Part shown: positions 9,957 through 17,998 of the stretch, piece by piece
Layout of the letters: each line of letters begins with the position of its first letter
Position numbering within the stretch: the stretch's first letter is position 1
Assembly (NCBI GenBank): GCA_016776605.1
Contig: JADHTB010000003.1
Location: 248,001 to 312,000, forward strand
Reading direction: 5' to 3'
DNA from: Alphaproteobacteria bacterium
GTDB lineage: Bacteria > Pseudomonadota > Alphaproteobacteria > GCA-2731375
DNA length: 64,000 bases
The notes under the pieces: generated by a model
Database searches by the model: none
Seen by the model: only the letters and a program-made list of their open reading frames with translations
Told to the model about the DNA's origin: nothing
Translations under genes and position numbers: made by a program

Positions 9957-10622
9957 ATGGTCCCCATCGATCTCTATTTCTGGCCGACGCCGAATGGCTG
10001 GAAAATTACCATCATGCTGGAAGAATGCGGCCTGCCCTATGAAATCAGGCTGGTCGATCTGTCCCAGCGGGCGCAGTTCACGCCGGCGTTTCAGGAAATT
10101 TCGCCGAACGGGCGGATGCCGGCTATTGTCGATCCGGACGGGCCGGACGGGGCGCCGATTTCGATTTTTGAATCGGGGGCCATCCTGCAATATCTGAGCA
10201 ACAAGACGGGCAAGTTTTACCCGGACGAGCAGCGCCAACGCAGTGAAGTGGAGCAATGGTTGTTCTGGCAAATGGCCGGCCTGGGGCCCATGGCCGGTCA
10301 GGCGGCGCATTTCCGCAACTACAAGGCGGACAAGATCACCTATGCCATCGACCGCTATACCAACGAGGTGATCCGGCTGTATGGCGTGATGAATACGCGG
10401 CTGGCGGACCGCGACTTTTTGGCCGGCGCCTATTCCATTGCCGACATGGCATGCTGGCCTTGGATTCGCGGCTACAAGGCCTATGGCATCGATCTGAAGC
10501 AATTCGAGCATTTGCGGGCCTGGTTCAAACGGGTTGGCGCCCGCCCGGCCGTGGAACGCGCCGCCAACATCGGCAAGGAACAATTCAAAACATCCCAAGG
10601 CCGGGCCCAATCTTCCATTTAG
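9957..10622 (+). CDS. Glutathione S-transferase family protein (YfcG/YghU-like)
   Basis: 221 residues. The N-terminal thioredoxin fold begins IDLYFWPTPNGWKITIMLEE, with the Asn-Gly-x-Lys active-site arrangement seen in the nu-class/YfcG group, and has a cis-Pro loop followed by the ESGAILQYL glutathione-binding motif (about residues 64-72). The C-terminal helical domain carries SIADMACWPW, the usual N-capping motif. The product probably acts as a cytosolic disulfide-bond reductase or conjugating enzyme. The divergent gene is an MFS transporter, and the thioesterase gene follows 54 bp downstream. Confidence 0.88.
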   Translation: MVPIDLYFWPTPNGWKITIMLEECGLPYEIRLVDLSQRAQFTPAFQEISPNGRMPAIVDPDGPDGAPISIFESGAILQYLSNKTGKFYPDEQRQRSEVEQWLFWQMAGLGPMAGQAAHFRNYKADKITYAIDRYTNEVIRLYGVMNTRLADRDFLAGAYSIADMACWPWIRGYKAYGIDLKQFEHLRAWFKRVGARPAVERAANIGKEQFKTSQGRAQSSI

Positions 10623-10676
10623 CGTCTTACCGCATTGCCCCTCGCCATGACCGGCGGCAAATGCTAGATCGATACT

Positions 10677-11117
10677 ATGTCAAAGCCTATGCTGCCTCCG
10701 CCCCTTGATGGCTACATCATCTACGATCCCGTCGATCCGTTCGAGAATCAGGCCGGGCCTTTCTTCTGGCGTCTGCTGGAAGATGGCAGTCATCACTTTG
10801 TCCTGCGCAGCGAACCGCGCCATGCCAATGCTTATGGGGTCATTCACGGCGGCCTGATGATGACCATGGCGGATCTGACCATGGCGGTTACGGCCAAGGC
10901 AGAGCCCGATGATGCCTATGTCACCGTGTCCTTCAATTCCGAATTCATCGCCGCCGGCCATGCTGGCGATTTGGTCGAGGCGCGCGGCGAATTGATCCGG
11001 CGCACGGGCAGCATGGCTTTTGTCCGGGGTCATATTCATGTGGGCGATAACACGCTGTTCGTTTGCAGCGCGGTGATGAAGCGGGTCGGCAAGCGCGGTG
11101 CCCTGAATAATGGCTAA
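10677..11117 (+). CDS. PaaI-family hotdog-fold thioesterase
   Basis: 146 residues, the usual size for single hotdog-domain acyl-CoA thioesterases. The signature is HANAYGVIHGGLMMTMADL (about residues 48-66), where the HGG segment and the following acidic residue form the active site of PaaI/4HBT enzymes. It likely hydrolyses aromatic or fatty acyl-CoA thioesters in the cytoplasm. DUF2062 follows after 6 bp, so the two are probably cotranscribed. Confidence 0.85.
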   Translation: MSKPMLPPPLDGYIIYDPVDPFENQAGPFFWRLLEDGSHHFVLRSEPRHANAYGVIHGGLMMTMADLTMAVTAKAEPDDAYVTVSFNSEFIAAGHAGDLVEARGELIRRTGSMAFVRGHIHVGDNTLFVCSAVMKRVGKRGALNNG

Positions 11118-11123
11118 GGCCGC

Positions 11124-11702
11124 ATGAGCAGACTAAAAAAACATAACCGCTGGCAGCGGTTTCGGCGTCTGCTGCGCCTGCGGTTGGTGATCCCGGTACT
11201 ACGTTCTCCCGCCGCGGCGGATTATACGGCGCGCGGCGTCTTCGTCGGCCTGTTGGTGGCGATGACGCCAACGGTAGGCATTCAAATGATGATCGTGGTG
11301 GGCATTTGGGCCGTGGTGCGCGTGCTGCGCCCGGTCTGGGATTTCAACGTCGTGATCGCCATGCTGTGGACTTGGTTGACCAACATCTTCACCATGCCGC
11401 CGATTTATTATTTATTCCTGCTGACCGGCGAGGGGATGCTGGGCCGTTGGGGCGAAGCGGGCGGTTACGCCATGTTCGCGGATCGACTGGCCCAGTTGCT
11501 GCGCACGGATGCCACCTTCCTGGAGTCCCTGTGGATTTATGCGGCCGGCATATTCGAGGCATGGGGCGTGCCTATGCTGCTGGGTTGCGTACCCTGGTCG
11601 ATCGCGTCGGCTTTCCTGGGTTATTGGTGGAGCCTGCGTTTGATAAAACGCTTTCGACAACGCCGGCATGCCCAGATAAGCCAGCGAAGCGGACCCGGCT
11701 AA
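11124..11702 (+). CDS. DUF2062 membrane protein
   Basis: 192 residues. The family signature is visible in GVFVGLLVAMTPTVGIQMM and the WTWLTNIFTMPPIYYL segment, both of which are membrane helices; a third and fourth hydrophobic stretch follow (IYAAGIFEAWGVPMLLGCV). The N-terminus is short and basic. No biochemical function is established for this family. Its TAA stop overlaps the TAG stop of the convergent gene in the four bases CTAA (11699-11702). Confidence 0.85.
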   Translation: MSRLKKHNRWQRFRRLLRLRLVIPVLRSPAAADYTARGVFVGLLVAMTPTVGIQMMIVVGIWAVVRVLRPVWDFNVVIAMLWTWLTNIFTMPPIYYLFLLTGEGMLGRWGEAGGYAMFADRLAQLLRTDATFLESLWIYAAGIFEAWGVPMLLGCVPWSIASAFLGYWWSLRLIKRFRQRRHAQISQRSGPG

Positions 11703-12085
11703 TTGTGCAGCGGCGGCTCCTGAGCTTGTTCGGCAAATATTTCCTGTGCTCTGATCTTTTGACTTAAGGCCAGATTGTCGCCAATAACCTCGAGATATTT
11801 ATCCGCTCCCCGCGCCACCGGAATGTTCAAACTACTGCAATAATGAAGCAAAACTTCTGAAATAAACTCCGCGTTCAGATTGAAGCGTTTCAGGCGTCCT
11901 TCCTTGGCGTCCTCGATATCCAAGAGGACTTTTACGCCGCCGCCATATTTCTGAAAAACATGCACGCCGTGCACGGCGCCCAGCGGCACCAGTTCAGTAT
12001 TGCCGGGAAGGTTATGGGGGCGCAGATCGAACGCTTCAATCAACTCGCGATGAGAAAAGATGATCTTTCGCAACTCAGTCGGCAT
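11699..12085 (-). CDS. Conserved-looking hypothetical protein
   Basis: 128 residues beginning MPTELRKIIFSHRELIEAF. I do not recognise a domain. It is soluble, of mixed charge, without signal peptide or membrane segment. Coding character is supported by its length in a gap otherwise without genes, the lack of a better frame, and the neat stop-codon overlap with DUF2062. It lies divergent from speD across about 260 bp. No function is proposed. Confidence 0.6.
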   Translation of the reverse strand: MPTELRKIIFSHRELIEAFDLRPHNLPGNTELVPLGAVHGVHVFQKYGGGVKVLLDIEDAKEGRLKRFNLNAEFISEVLLHYCSSLNIPVARGADKYLEVIGDNLALSQKIRAQEIFAEQAQEPPLHN

Positions 12086-12345
12086 GAGTTCATTCCCCTA
12101 AATTTCTAACGCCCGTCCATCATCATCCAAAGCACCCAGGTGTGGCAAGCCGTCACACCGTCGCGGCGCCCAGAAGCCGCCGGGTTCCCCCCGGAGGGGA
12201 TGCCGCGGCCGAGGCGTGACAAGACAGTGAAATTGCCTCTTGCATAGATGAAAATATATCCTATCTTGCGACCGCTCCGAACCTGGAGACTGGGCCGGTT
12301 CATGCCATTCGGCGGCATTATTTTGACAGTTTTAGAGGGGCGCCA

Positions 12346-12804
12346 ATGGCGGTCAATCAGCCTCGAATATCAGCGCTGGACGTTGGGCATAATGATCTGG
12401 TCCCGAACGACCATTTTAAAACCCAAGATGGCGTCCGATTTGCCGGCACCCACTTACTATTGGACATGTGGGGTGCCGAGCATTTGGATGACCCGGACCG
12501 ACTGCGCCGCGCCATGGAGGCTGCGATCAAGGCGGCGGATGCGACATTACTGCACATACACCTACACCATTTTTCGCCCTATGGCGGGGTTTCCGGGGTT
12601 GCAGTGTTAGCGGAAAGCCATATCAGCGTTCATACCTGGCCCGAACATGGCTTTGCCGCCTTCGACATTTTTATGTGCGGCGATGCGGAGCCGGAGCGTG
12701 CGGCCGCGACCCTGAAGGAGGCTCTGCGCCCCAGCCGGGTCGAATTGAGCGAACAACGCCGCGGCATCTTGCCGACGGTTGGTCCGATTGAGTTGCTACG
12801 ATGA
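12346..12804 (+). CDS. speD: S-adenosylmethionine decarboxylase proenzyme (prokaryotic class 1B)
   Basis: 152 residues. The self-cleavage site is Glu90-Ser91 in LAESHISVHTWPE; Ser91 becomes the pyruvoyl group. His96 and Cys111 (in DIFMCGD) match the processing and catalytic His and Cys of the Thermotoga-type enzyme, with a constant offset of 28 residues, so this protein has an N-terminal extension of about 28 residues. It provides decarboxylated SAM for spermidine synthesis. The start is set by GAGGGG six bases upstream. In many bacteria speE follows directly; here it does not, and only a 17-codon frame overlaps the stop (ATGA at 12801). Confidence 0.95.
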   Translation: MAVNQPRISALDVGHNDLVPNDHFKTQDGVRFAGTHLLLDMWGAEHLDDPDRLRRAMEAAIKAADATLLHIHLHHFSPYGGVSGVAVLAESHISVHTWPEHGFAAFDIFMCGDAEPERAAATLKEALRPSRVELSEQRRGILPTVGPIELLR

Positions 12805-13184
12805 CAAAAATTCCCGCGCCTTTTAGGCAACTACCCATCCCGCACGTTATCTGAAGCCGAGCGTTTTCTGGTGGGTGATGCAGTCCTGTGATATCTGGGA
12901 CAAATTCGGATGATCGAGCCTCAAAACGCATTGCGCGGGCATGCATGAGCGCTGATTCATTGAATTTAGGCCGACGCTCTGGTATGTGGCCATAACAGAC
13001 ATCATATTCGCCTGGTACATTCCCGTGGGAAATGGTGGGAAAAACCCCTGCGACCCGGGGCGGTCGGGCGAATTTAATTGAATTATAATCCGCGTGTCGG
13101 GGGTCTATTTCCGTCCCCGATTGCTAATAAGACATGCGCCCGGGCGTTTGCCCAGGCGCGTGTTCCGATCAGATGGAGGCCAAG
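12805..13184. other. Intergenic region with hairpins upstream of a small gene
   Basis: 380 bp without a credible gene. An ATG at 12801 overlapping the speD stop opens only 17 codons. A consensus-like -10 hexamer TATAAT lies at 13084-13089, with no good -35. A CGGGG/CCCCG hairpin follows near 13098-13119. A 10-bp hairpin with one mismatch (GCGCC-C-GGGC, 13136-13145, with GCCC-A-GGCGC, 13150-13159) ends 15 bp before the small gene's ribosome-binding site. These may be leader structures of the 76-residue gene. Confidence 0.45.
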
Positions 13185-13415
13185 ATGGCTCGCAAGAAAC
13201 CCAAGGGCAAAAGTGCCGCATACATAATGTTCAACGTGACCTACCAGGATGGTACCGTGAGCTCGAACCGGCGAGTGTCTAACGACCTGCTGGATCAATC
13301 ATTCGGCGACGCCATCGACGATTTGGCCCGCACCGCCATCGAGGATCAGGACAACGAAATCGCCCAGCGTTCTGGCCAACGCCGCGCCAAAATCGACTCC
13401 ATTGCCCGGGTTTAA
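13185..13415 (+). CDS. Small basic/acidic hypothetical protein, 76 residues
   Basis: The start is fixed by GGAGG at 13175-13179, five bases before ATG 13185; an earlier in-frame ATG at 13173 lacks such a site. The product has a lysine-rich N-terminus (MARKKPKGKSAAYIMFNV) and an acidic helical middle (DAIDDLARTAIEDQDNEIA). It has no membrane segment and no domain I recognise. The N-terminal half could form a beta-hairpin (AYIMFNVTYQDGTVSSNRRV). A dedicated leader with hairpins precedes it. Confidence 0.65.
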   Translation: MARKKPKGKSAAYIMFNVTYQDGTVSSNRRVSNDLLDQSFGDAIDDLARTAIEDQDNEIAQRSGQRRAKIDSIARV

Positions 13416-13460
13416 AGCTGTTTCAAATTTCGCGGCATTGGCGGCAAGAGACGAATTGCC

Positions 13461-13490
13461 TTGACTTTGCGGGGCTATAAGCGCTATAAG
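13461..13490 (+). promoter_or_regulatory. Candidate promoter upstream of the RNA helicase gene
   Basis: TTGACT at 13461-13466 and TATAAG at 13485-13490 are separated by 18 bp, a plausible sigma-70-type pair. The surrounding GCTATAAGC sequence is repeated twice. If active it would give a long leader of roughly 390 bases before the helicase, which is common for cold-shock-type RNA helicases. This is inferred from sequence only. Confidence 0.35.
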
Positions 13491-13582
13491 CCGCCAGCGG
13501 CACTCCCTTCAAGGTCGAATTTCGATCGCTTGCCGGTCGGACAAAGCGCCTCCTAACCCGAGGCTTTTGCCGACTAGTCCAC

Positions 13583-13608
13583 TTGGCGCATACGTTTGGC
13601 GCATACGT
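13583..13608 (+). repeat. Perfect tandem duplication of a 13-bp unit
   Basis: The unit TTGGCGCATACGT occurs twice head to tail (13583-13595 and 13596-13608) in the helicase leader. It could be a binding site or a slippage product. Confidence 0.7.
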
Positions 13609-13683
13609 GGACCGGCCACGTTTCTTTCCGACAATTCTGGGCGTTTCGATAGACGGGCCTCTGCCATGGTACGCTGCGTCGGC

Positions 13684-13714
13684 ACTGTTGACACCGTACT
13701 ACTGTTGACACCGT
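13684..13714 (+). repeat. Direct repeat of a 14-bp unit containing TTGACA
   Basis: ACTGTTGACACCGT occurs at 13684-13697 and again at 13701-13714, a 17-bp period. Each copy contains a consensus -35 hexamer TTGACA, but no good -10 follows at the right spacing. The second copy abuts the 103-bp element at 13717. Confidence 0.65.
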
Positions 13715-13716
13715 GC

Positions 13717-13819
13717 TAGAGCAATTTCCAATTAATTTGGCGTCGCTGATGCGACTTAATGTGTTTGGTTTGATTGCTCTATATAAAGAATCTGAACACA
13801 TTTAGATCATATGTGCTCA
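13717..13819 (-). repeat. 103-bp TA-flanked structured element, subfamily I, reverse orientation
   Basis: Exactly 103 bp, aligning with the reverse complement of the copy at 53598-53700. The inner hairpin is GTCGC-TGAT-GCGAC (13742-13755). The outer arm runs AGAGCAATTT to ATTGCTCTA, and the second, imperfect hairpin pairs GAACACAT with ATGTGCTC (13794-13818). It lies in the leader of the RNA helicase gene. A GC hairpin, CGCCCC-GCTTTT-GGGGCG at 13831-13848, follows it closely. Confidence 0.8.
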
Positions 13820-13887
13820 GGCACCCTCGCCGCCCCGCTTTTGGGGCGTAGGGTTGCTGAAAATTGATCAAGAAAGAAAAACAATAC

Positions 13888-15150
13888 ATGACTGATTTCG
13901 CGGGCCTAAAATTGGCCCAGCCCATCCTTCGCGCCATCACGGACGAAGGTTATACGATCCCTACCCCCATCCAGATCAAGTCCATCCCGCCGCTGCTGGA
14001 GGGACGTGACCTATTGGGCGTGGCCCAGACCGGCACCGGTAAAACGGCCGCCTTTGCCCTGCCCCTGCTACACCGCCTTGCGGGAGACGCCGGTAATGCC
14101 GCCGGCAAACTACAGCCCAACAAGCCGCGCGCGCTGATCCTGGCGCCGACCCGTGAACTGGCGGGCCAGATCAACGACAGTCTGCGCAGCTATAGCCGCC
14201 ATCTGGATCTGCGTACGGCGGTAATCTTTGGCGGCGTTTCCGCCCGCCCCCAAATTCAGGCGCTGACCCGTGGTATCCACGTGCTGGTCGCCACACCGGG
14301 CCGGCTCCTCGACCTGATGAACCAGGGCAAGGTGCGGCTGGACGCGGTCGAGGTTTTCATCCTGGACGAGGCTGACCGCATGCTCGATATGGGCTTTGTC
14401 CGCGACGTGAAGAAGATTGTCGCCGCCGTGCCCGCGCGCCGTCAGACGGCCCTGTTCTCGGCCACGATGCCAAGTTCGGTGCAAAGTCTGGCCAGTGGGC
14501 TGCTGAACGATCCGGTCCGGGTCGAGGCCGCGCCCGCGGCAACCACCGCCGAGAAAGTGACGCAAAAGATCTTTTTCGTGCCCAAGGAAAAAAAGCGGGC
14601 GTTGCTCAGCGAATTACTGAAAGACAAAGATATAGAACGGGTGCTTATCTTTACCCGCACCAAGCACGGCGCCAACCGCGTTGCCCGGCACCTGCAGGAA
14701 AACGGCGTCCACTCGGACGCCATCCACGGCAACAAGGCACAGAATGCCCGGCAACGGGCCCTTGATGGCTTTCGTTCCGGTAGTATCCGGGCGCTGGTGG
14801 CAACCGATATCGCCGCGCGCGGCATCGACGTCGATGGCGTGACCCACGTCATCAACTTCGAGCTGCCCAATGAACCTGAAAGCTATGTGCACCGTATCGG
14901 CCGCACGGCACGGGCCGGGGCGGCCGGCATCGCCATCTCGTTCTGCGACCATGAAGAGCGCGGCTATCTGCGCGACATCGAGAAAATCATCCGTCAGAGC
15001 GTGCCGGTGATCGAGGACCACCCCTATCATTCGGCCGAGATCGCCAACGCTCCCGACTCGGGCAAGCGCGGCCCCCAACAGACGAGGCGGCCCAGCCACG
15101 GCCGCCGTAACCCGCAACGCGGCAAGCGGACGGCGCGCATCGCGGCTTAG
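13888..15150 (+). CDS. rhlE: DEAD-box RNA helicase (RhlE type)
   Basis: 420 residues from ATG 13888; a TTG at 13864 would add eight. All core motifs are present: Q motif PTPIQ, Walker [19 protein letters not shown] ([12 protein letters not shown]), SAT, ARGIDVD and [10 protein letters not shown]. The C-terminal tail is short, basic and Arg-rich ([10 protein letters not shown]), as in RhlE proteins that remodel structured RNA or ribosome precursors. The long, structured, repeat-bearing leader (13416-13887) fits post-transcriptional or cold control, which is inference. Its TAG stop is the first three bases of a TAGAGC repeat element. Confidence 0.93.
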   Translation: MTDFAGLKLAQPILRAITDEGYTIPTPIQIKSIPPLLEGRDLLGVAQTGTGKTAAFALPLLHRLAGDAGNAAGKLQPNKPRALILAPTRELAGQINDSLRSYSRHLDLRTAVIFGGVSARPQIQALTRGIHVLVATPGRLLDLMNQGKVRLDAVEVFILDEADRMLDMGFVRDVKKIVAAVPARRQTALFSATMPSSVQSLASGLLNDPVRVEAAPAATTAEKVTQKIFFVPKEKKRALLSELLKDKDIERVLIFTRTKHGANRVARHLQENGVHSDAIHGNKAQNARQRALDGFRSGSIRALVATDIAARGIDVDGVTHVINFELPNEPESYVHRIGRTARAGAAGIAISFCDHEERGYLRDIEKIIRQSVPVIEDHPYHSAEIANAPDSGKRGPQQTRRPSHGRRNPQRGKRTARIAA

Positions 15151-15222
15151 AGCAATTGCGAATTAATGAGAATCACAAAGCGATTCTAAGTGATTGGAAA
15201 AATTGCGCTAGAGCTCTAGAGC
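15148..15222 (-). repeat. Truncated structured element overlapping the helicase stop codon
   Basis: Starts with TAGAGCAATT, of which TAG is the helicase stop, and matches the reversed subfamily II copies for about 63 bp (inner stem AGAATC with GATTCT) to AATTGCGCTA. After that it diverges into TAGAGCTCTAGAGC. A different element terminus faces it at 15293-15315. Confidence 0.7.
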
Positions 15223-15292
15223 TATAGACCCTGTGAATCCGCCCTCGCCTGACATTGGCAGAGCGGATTTGCAGGGACGCCATCAAGTGGAC

Positions 15293-15315
15293 CAGAATAT
15301 CCCGGAACTGCTCTA
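15293..15315 (-). repeat. Element terminus shared exactly with a site inside arsJ
   Basis: Read on the minus strand this 23-bp block starts TAGAGCAGTTCCGGG and is identical to 24530-24552. Its first three bases are the TAG stop of the PAS gene ending at 15313. A shorter match (TAGAGCAGTTCCGG) begins at 53699. Confidence 0.7.
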
Positions 15316-15810
15316 TCCCCGTCCCGACTGGCTAATTTGAATCTCGCTTAGCCCTTCAGCCACGCGCATGACCAAGACCATGATCATGTCGACATCGCTG
15401 CCATTGGAAGACAGCGGCAACATCAGCCGCTCGACCATCGTGTAGTCGTTCTTCTCTCTTTGCAGCCGCCGCCGATGAAAGACCGAGCAGCAATTGTCCG
15501 CGACAAATGCATGGCGGCCAATGACCTCGTCGCGTTCGGATGGCTTAAGCCCCAAGCCAACCTCCTGGCCCGTGGCATCGTCCTTGAACATCCAGACGAC
15601 CTGGGTGCCCACGAGCCGGAAGACAAATCGGGGCGGCTCGGGCAAGACATTTATCAATGTCATGTTGGGAAACAACCGTGGAATATCGAGTTGATCAATA
15701 TCGGCCCGCGAGGGACAAATTCGGTTGTTTTTCTTTTCCAGCCAGTATTGATAAAGCTGCAAGATGCTGGGATCACAGTCTTCTGGAAATTCGAAACCCG
15801 GACTATTCAT
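15313..15810 (-). CDS. PAS_5-type single-domain protein
   Basis: 165 residues. The order YWLEKKNNRICPSRADIDQLDIPRLFPNMTLI, split over residues 20-51, then PRFVFRLVGTQV and a late LMLPLSSNG-DMIMVLVMRV strand, is the pattern of the alphaproteobacterial PAS_5 (DUF1457-like) family. No effector domain is attached, so it probably senses or binds something as a stand-alone domain. A paralog lies at 45188-45652 with the same landmarks (DIPRLLPKLML, ISFRLVGTEV). The stop codon TAG belongs to a repeat terminus. Confidence 0.75.
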   Translation of the reverse strand: MNSPGFEFPEDCDPSILQLYQYWLEKKNNRICPSRADIDQLDIPRLFPNMTLINVLPEPPRFVFRLVGTQVVWMFKDDATGQEVGLGLKPSERDEVIGRHAFVADNCCSVFHRRRLQREKNDYTMVERLMLPLSSNGSDVDMIMVLVMRVAEGLSEIQISQSGRG

Positions 15811-15951
15811 TATTTACAACTCAAAAGAAGACGATTGCCACTAGCTATAATTGAGTATTCCTACCATATAAGCCGTCTTCTTGCTATGACGACTTCTCGG
15901 CAGCGATACTTTTGCCAGCGCAGCGCTGCGGTGGAATAAGCCGCCACCCGT

Positions 15952-16053
15952 TAGAGAATTTTATTCTGAAAATGCTCAGATCTTTAGAATTAGAGCAACT
16001 TTTCCAATCACTTAGAATCGCTTCGCGATTCTCATTAATTCGGAATTGCTCTA
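15952..16053 (+). repeat. 102-bp structured element, subfamily II
   Basis: Starts TAGAGAATTTTATTCTG and ends GGAATTGCTCTA; one base shorter than the standard 103 bp. The inner stem is AGAATCGC-TTC-GCGATTCT. On the minus strand its end is the TAG stop of the DUF1489 gene (16051-16053). The first hairpin is weakened by a C-to-A change in GAGCATTTT. Confidence 0.8.
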
Positions 16054-16509
16054 CAGCAGGCCCAGGGCGCGGAGTTCGGCGGCCATTTCTGGGGGGGGGC
16101 CGTCGTGGATTTCCGGGTCCCAATGGCCGGTCTGCATGTGCGCGGGCAGGTCCGGGGCCGTGTCCTTGGCCTCCAGATAGCGCCAGCCCTGATGTGGGCG
16201 GCGGGCGTGCAGTTCCGTGCGCACCAGGGCCGGGTCCAGCACCAGGCCACAACGCTTGCCGCCCTCGTCATCGTGCAGTACATCCAGGCGCGCGATGACC
16301 TGACGCACCCGGATGAAGCCCTTGATGATCCAATAGATCGAGCCGCCATCCAGAATTTCGTCGTCACGCCGTGGCCGGTTGCGGGTGCGGTGCACATTCT
16401 CCGCCGGCGCGCCGATGGCCCGCAACTGGGCCCGGCGGGCGGCTTGGAATTGGGTCAGATGCTCAATAGATTCGACGCCAACACAAAGTTTAACGATATG
16501 TACGGTCAT
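16051..16509 (-). CDS. DUF1489 family protein
   Basis: 152 residues from ATG 16509. The typical start MTVHIVKLCVGVESIEHL and the central DEILDGGSIYWIIKGFIRVRQ identify the DUF1489 family, found mainly in alphaproteobacteria; function is unknown. It overlaps the upstream SLC13 gene by four bases (ATGA), so translation is probably coupled. The stop lies inside a structured repeat element, which may act as terminator. Confidence 0.85.
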   Translation of the reverse strand: MTVHIVKLCVGVESIEHLTQFQAARRAQLRAIGAPAENVHRTRNRPRRDDEILDGGSIYWIIKGFIRVRQVIARLDVLHDDEGGKRCGLVLDPALVRTELHARRPHQGWRYLEAKDTAPDLPAHMQTGHWDPEIHDGPPPEMAAELRALGLL

Positions 16510-17882
16510 GGCAGCCAGCCTAGCAGGCGCCACCAAAGATAATCCAGGGGCAACAGCAGCAATACGGTAACGGCAAGTAGCCAAAGGCATAATTTATTGC
16601 CTTGGCGCATGGGCACGCCGCCCAACTGCATGGCAACGACCAAAGGCGGGGTCTGATAGGGCAGAATCACCGTTGTGTAGCCGACCACGGTCAGCATCAA
16701 CATCGCCTCCACCGACAGGTCGGCGGCTTCGGCCATATGACCGGCCAGCGGCACCAGGATTGCCGGCACCCCCGGCTGCGTCGCGAACATGGCCAGAAAG
16801 CTGGATAGGCCGGCCACGGCGGCAAAGTTCCAGGCATTTTGGCCCGGCTGCAGATTAAGCAGGGGCAGGGCGGATTCCGCCAACAGATCACCAACCCCGC
16901 CATGGGCCACGATTGCGCCCAGGCCCAGCACGCCGGCAACATAGAATAATGAGCCGAACCTGACCTTTTCATCAAAGGCCTGGGGGCTGACAATGCCGAC
17001 AAAGGGCAGGACGATGATGCTGGCCGCCCCCAAGGCGATCCAAGCCGGCGAAATATGATGCAGGAAATCAGTCATCCACAAGGCCAGGGCCAGCAGCAGC
17101 ATCAGGGCCATCAGTCGCTCCCGCCGCGCCATGGCGGACGGCGCCTCGGTCTGTCCCGCTGCCGCCTTTGCCGCACCCTGGGGAAACAGCCAGACGATCA
17201 AGGCGCCGATAACCACCGCCTTCAAGGCGCCCAGGATCGGGAAATGCAGCATCAACCAAGTGCCGTAGAGCGGCCGGACATGATACAGGGTCTCGCTGGA
17301 ACCAATGACAACCATGGCCGGCACCGTGGCCGACATGATGGCGAACCCGGGCAACATGGTGCCAAAGGAAACCGCCAGAACCATGCCGGTACGGCCATTG
17401 CTGCCTGGGCCGTAGCCAAAGCCATCGGCCATGGCCAGAATGATGGGTAACAGGATCAGCACCCGGCCCAGGGTCGAAGGCATCAAAAACGCCATCCCTA
17501 CGCCCATCACCACGGTACCGGCGATGATGCCCGCATAATGGCTGCCAAAGCGCCGGCTGACCCCATGGGCCAGGCGTTCCGCCAGGCCCGTGCTGCGCAC
17601 CCCGACGCCGATCACCAGACCGCCAAAGACCATCCAGAAGCCGGCCGAATGAAAGCCCGAAAAGACCACGTCCGCGGGCGCCAGGGCAAACAGCATGGCA
17701 ATGGCGAAAAACAGAATGGCCGTAATGAATTCCGGCAGGGCGCCGGTGGCGAACAAGACCACCGTGGCCAGGGCCAGGGCGCCGGTCCGCGCGGTTTCCG
17801 TCGCCAGGCCGTCGATGGGTATCAAGGCCAGGGCCGCGGCGGCCAACAAGCCCGCGGCGGCGATCCAATAAGATGCTTTCAC
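16506..17882 (-). CDS. SLC13/DASS-type anion transporter
   Basis: About 458 residues if the GTG at 17882 is used; the open frame extends to 17960, and the start is not certain. It is highly hydrophobic, with around 11-12 helices. SLC13-like patterns include the STLGRVLILLPIILAMADG segment after an MPST turn and the second-half TQPGVPAILVPLAGHMAEAA. The family imports dicarboxylates, citrate or sulfate coupled to sodium or protons. The gene ends in an ATGA overlap with DUF1489. The divergent neighbour encodes a serine hydrolase. Confidence 0.8.
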   Translation of the reverse strand: MKASYWIAAAGLLAAAALALIPIDGLATETARTGALALATVVLFATGALPEFITAILFFAIAMLFALAPADVVFSGFHSAGFWMVFGGLVIGVGVRSTGLAERLAHGVSRRFGSHYAGIIAGTVVMGVGMAFLMPSTLGRVLILLPIILAMADGFGYGPGSNGRTGMVLAVSFGTMLPGFAIMSATVPAMVVIGSSETLYHVRPLYGTWLMLHFPILGALKAVVIGALIVWLFPQGAAKAAAGQTEAPSAMARRERLMALMLLLALALWMTDFLHHISPAWIALGAASIIVLPFVGIVSPQAFDEKVRFGSLFYVAGVLGLGAIVAHGGVGDLLAESALPLLNLQPGQNAWNFAAVAGLSSFLAMFATQPGVPAILVPLAGHMAEAADLSVEAMLMLTVVGYTTVILPYQTPPLVVAMQLGGVPMRQGNKLCLWLLAVTVLLLLPLDYLWWRLLGWLP

Positions 17883-17998
17883 CGCGCACCCCGGCGCCAA
17901 CCTGAAACAGGCTTCATTTCTTTGGGTAAGGCCATGGGCGCCTCCTTTGCATCTCGACAAACGATTTTAACTTGCTGCCGCCGTGCTACACTGCCCGC

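Noticed and set aside
12106..12318. Small minus-strand ORF upstream of speD
   Set aside because: No ribosome-binding site and no coding character; it lies in the shared promoter spacer.
12801..12854. Possible 17-codon remnant of speE
   Set aside because: Beyond ATGA coupling there is no similarity to spermidine synthase, so it is only noted as a frame.
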